A stretch of 64,000 bases of DNA. Origin: Dimorphilus gyrociliatus. Taxonomy: Eukaryota; Annelida; Polychaeta; Dinophilidae. The stretch lies in the NCBI GenBank assembly GCA_904063045.1, contig CAJFCJ010000011.1, positions 930,001 through 994,000 on the forward strand, read 5' to 3'. Under the pieces are notes generated by a model. It was given only the letters and a program-made list of their open reading frames with translations, made no database searches and was not told the DNA's origin. This document shows positions 62,524 through 64,000 of this stretch, one piece after another. Position numbers and translations under genes: made by a program. Each line of letters starts with the position of its first letter. The stretch's first letter is position 1.

Positions 62524-63807
62524 TCTGTCTTCCCAAGTTTTCGACTGACATGACTAAACTTTGATGGCGCCACTGTATTAAAAGAATCTTTTAGTGTATG
62601 ATTGATTCTATCCCATTATAAACAAACAATATTTTAATTACTACATGAGCATTAAAAACAATTAAAGAGAGATTGAAAACTGTATTATATACATTATGAA
62701 TAAACACACTAGTAATTAATCATTCATAGCGTATTAAATGATTATATATAGCAAGTTTAATATTTAAATTAAACAAGTAATTATAATTCATTCATATTTT
62801 TCAAATGTTCGCTTTCTATACTTTTGAATAGATCTTCTCTATATCTTCTCTTCCGCTATTATGTACTCTTGAAAGGGTAGACTAAGTGAGTAAAGTATGG
62901 TAAATCCAAAAAAAAGGAACTAAGGAAACATAAAAGCAATAACAACGATAGAGTAATTAAAATAAGTGCCATATTAACCATCAATTAAATAGAGATGCAC
63001 GATAACCTAACAGTGTCTAAAATATTAATAAAATTGAGAATAATTGCTTTTAATTTTATGTTTGTTTCTCCAGTGAACAGCCAATAAGTCTCTGTCTGAT
63101 AATGTAAAAAATATAGAAAGAACATTGGGAAATAGGAAATTAATTAAGAAACTCTTGATTAACATGTGAAAATAACTAAGTTTTCTTACAAAATATAGCT
63201 TACAAGCTCCTAAATTACAAGGGCTTAATAGTGTAAGAGATTAATTAAAAAGTGATTTCTAGCTACTTTTCCTATATACCGTAGTAATAACTTTCTGACG
63301 TTATTTAGAAACTTTCTATCTTTTCTATATATAATAAAAAACAGGATTTTGATCAATTATTTTGTTGAAGAAAAGTAAAAGTGAACTTGCAACTTGACCT
63401 ATTGAATCAGAAAGTTTAATTGTATTCGAGTTTTACTTGATGATAACATTCAACTTACATTAACCTAATTATGAGATTTGAAAGAAAAAAAGAAATATGA
63501 TAAAAAATTATTCAGAAGAAAGGTTACATATTAATTTCTTAAACAATGTCATTTATCTTTGTATATTTTTGTATTTTTCTTGCTTTCTAGTTATAATGAA
63601 TTATTTTAAACATTTAGTGAAAGCTAAAAATAAACAGCATAACATTAAATTGGATTATGTGTAGTTTATAGTAAATCCCGTAGACGGCGTATTTAAAAAT
63701 TTTTCGTCAACTAGAGCCACCTAACAAGGTGGATAATTTCTGCCATACTATGAACTTTTTCGTTTCCATGTATGGTATCAAGCTAAAGTTTGTGGAAGTT
63801 TATTCTT
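62524..63807. other. Upstream region of the RXFP-like gene and 3' region of the CUB gene
   Basis: This 1.28 kb AT-rich stretch contains no supported gene. It should hold the receptor's promoter and the 3' UTR of the right-edge gene. Confidence 0.4.
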
Positions 63808-64000
63808 CTACATGATTTGTGCGGATATCATAAATACGTCTCCCAATCTTGCTTCTGTTGCATAGTTTACCATGACATTTTTTGCAGAATATACGAATAT
63901 AGGAAATGTATGGCCAGAAAGTATTTCGTAGCTGCAAGGTACAGTGGAGGGAGAACCTTCAAAAACAGTTAGCCATCCTTTATCAACTCCACACCCGCCC
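63808..64000 (-). CDS. Last exon of a CUB-like domain protein, partial at window edge
   Basis: The minus-strand frame from 63999 is open for 63 codons to a TAG at 63810-63808. The translation resembles the second half of a CUB domain: KGWLTVFEGSP, then ILSGHTFPIFVYSAKNVMVN, where a Trp/Tyr-containing strand, a gly-x-pro turn and a SxxNxMxVxY strand follow in CUB order. The gene continues beyond the right edge, so start, length and other domains are unknown. The usual CUB CG is replaced by SG. Base composition is visibly richer in G and C than the surroundings, which supports coding. The plus-strand frame over the same DNA is a shadow. Confidence 0.5.
   Translation of the reverse strand, partial: GGCGVDKGWLTVFEGSPSTVPCSYEILSGHTFPIFVYSAKNVMVNYATEARLGDVFMISAQIM

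Noticed and set aside
63790-63972. Cys-rich 60-codon plus-strand frame at the right edge
   Set aside because: It is the reverse-strand shadow of the CUB-like exon, whose minus-strand translation is much more protein-like.

Overview
This is an AT-rich stretch of animal nuclear DNA. The gene products are metazoan: a relaxin-type leucine-rich-repeat GPCR, CTR1, FAAH, CDC73, SPRTN, FKBP15 and ZIP9. Most introns are only about 45-90 nt with GT-AG ends and there is little repeat DNA, so the genome is probably small and compact. The gene set would fit a small spiralian such as a meiofaunal annelid, but the species cannot be fixed from the sequence alone. All gene models below were built by hand from reading frame, splice-site consensus and remembered family similarity. 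Exon coordinates for every completed model give an intact frame from ATG to stop.

Layout from left to right (+ or - strand): the 3' end of an unknown gene (-, 71-262); a kinesin-3 motor of KIF28/KLP-6 type (+); a 3.6 kb gap; a secreted five-VWA/three-EGF protein (+); SLC39A9/ZIP9 (-) and SPRTN (+) sharing a 351 bp divergent promoter; CDC73 (-), converging on SPRTN with only 179 bp between stop codons; an SRRM2/CWC21-like spliceosome protein (+); a transmembrane protein with thrombospondin type-1 modules (+); a small orphan membrane protein (+); CTR1 (-); FKBP15 (+, 33 exons) with an intronless gene for a predicted myristoylated protein nested antisense in one intron; PABIR/FAM122 (+); an 812-residue PI-PLC-X protein with a long disordered N-terminus (+); FAAH (+); an ankyrin-repeat/Glu-rich protein (-); a 6.7 kb gene-poor stretch; an RXFP-like receptor (-); and the last exon of a CUB-like gene at the right edge (-).

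The genes do not form one pathway. They are mostly housekeeping and signalling genes packed in divergent and convergent pairs. The more unusual points are a CaaX box at the end of the kinesin, a PP1-docking motif and altered catalytic residues in the PI-PLC-X protein, the nested myristoylated gene, two GC-AG introns, several stop-free in-frame introns, a run of symmetric mini-exons in FKBP15, and overlapping 3' ends of SPRTN and CDC73. I saw no CRISPR, phage, transposon or RNA gene that I could support.
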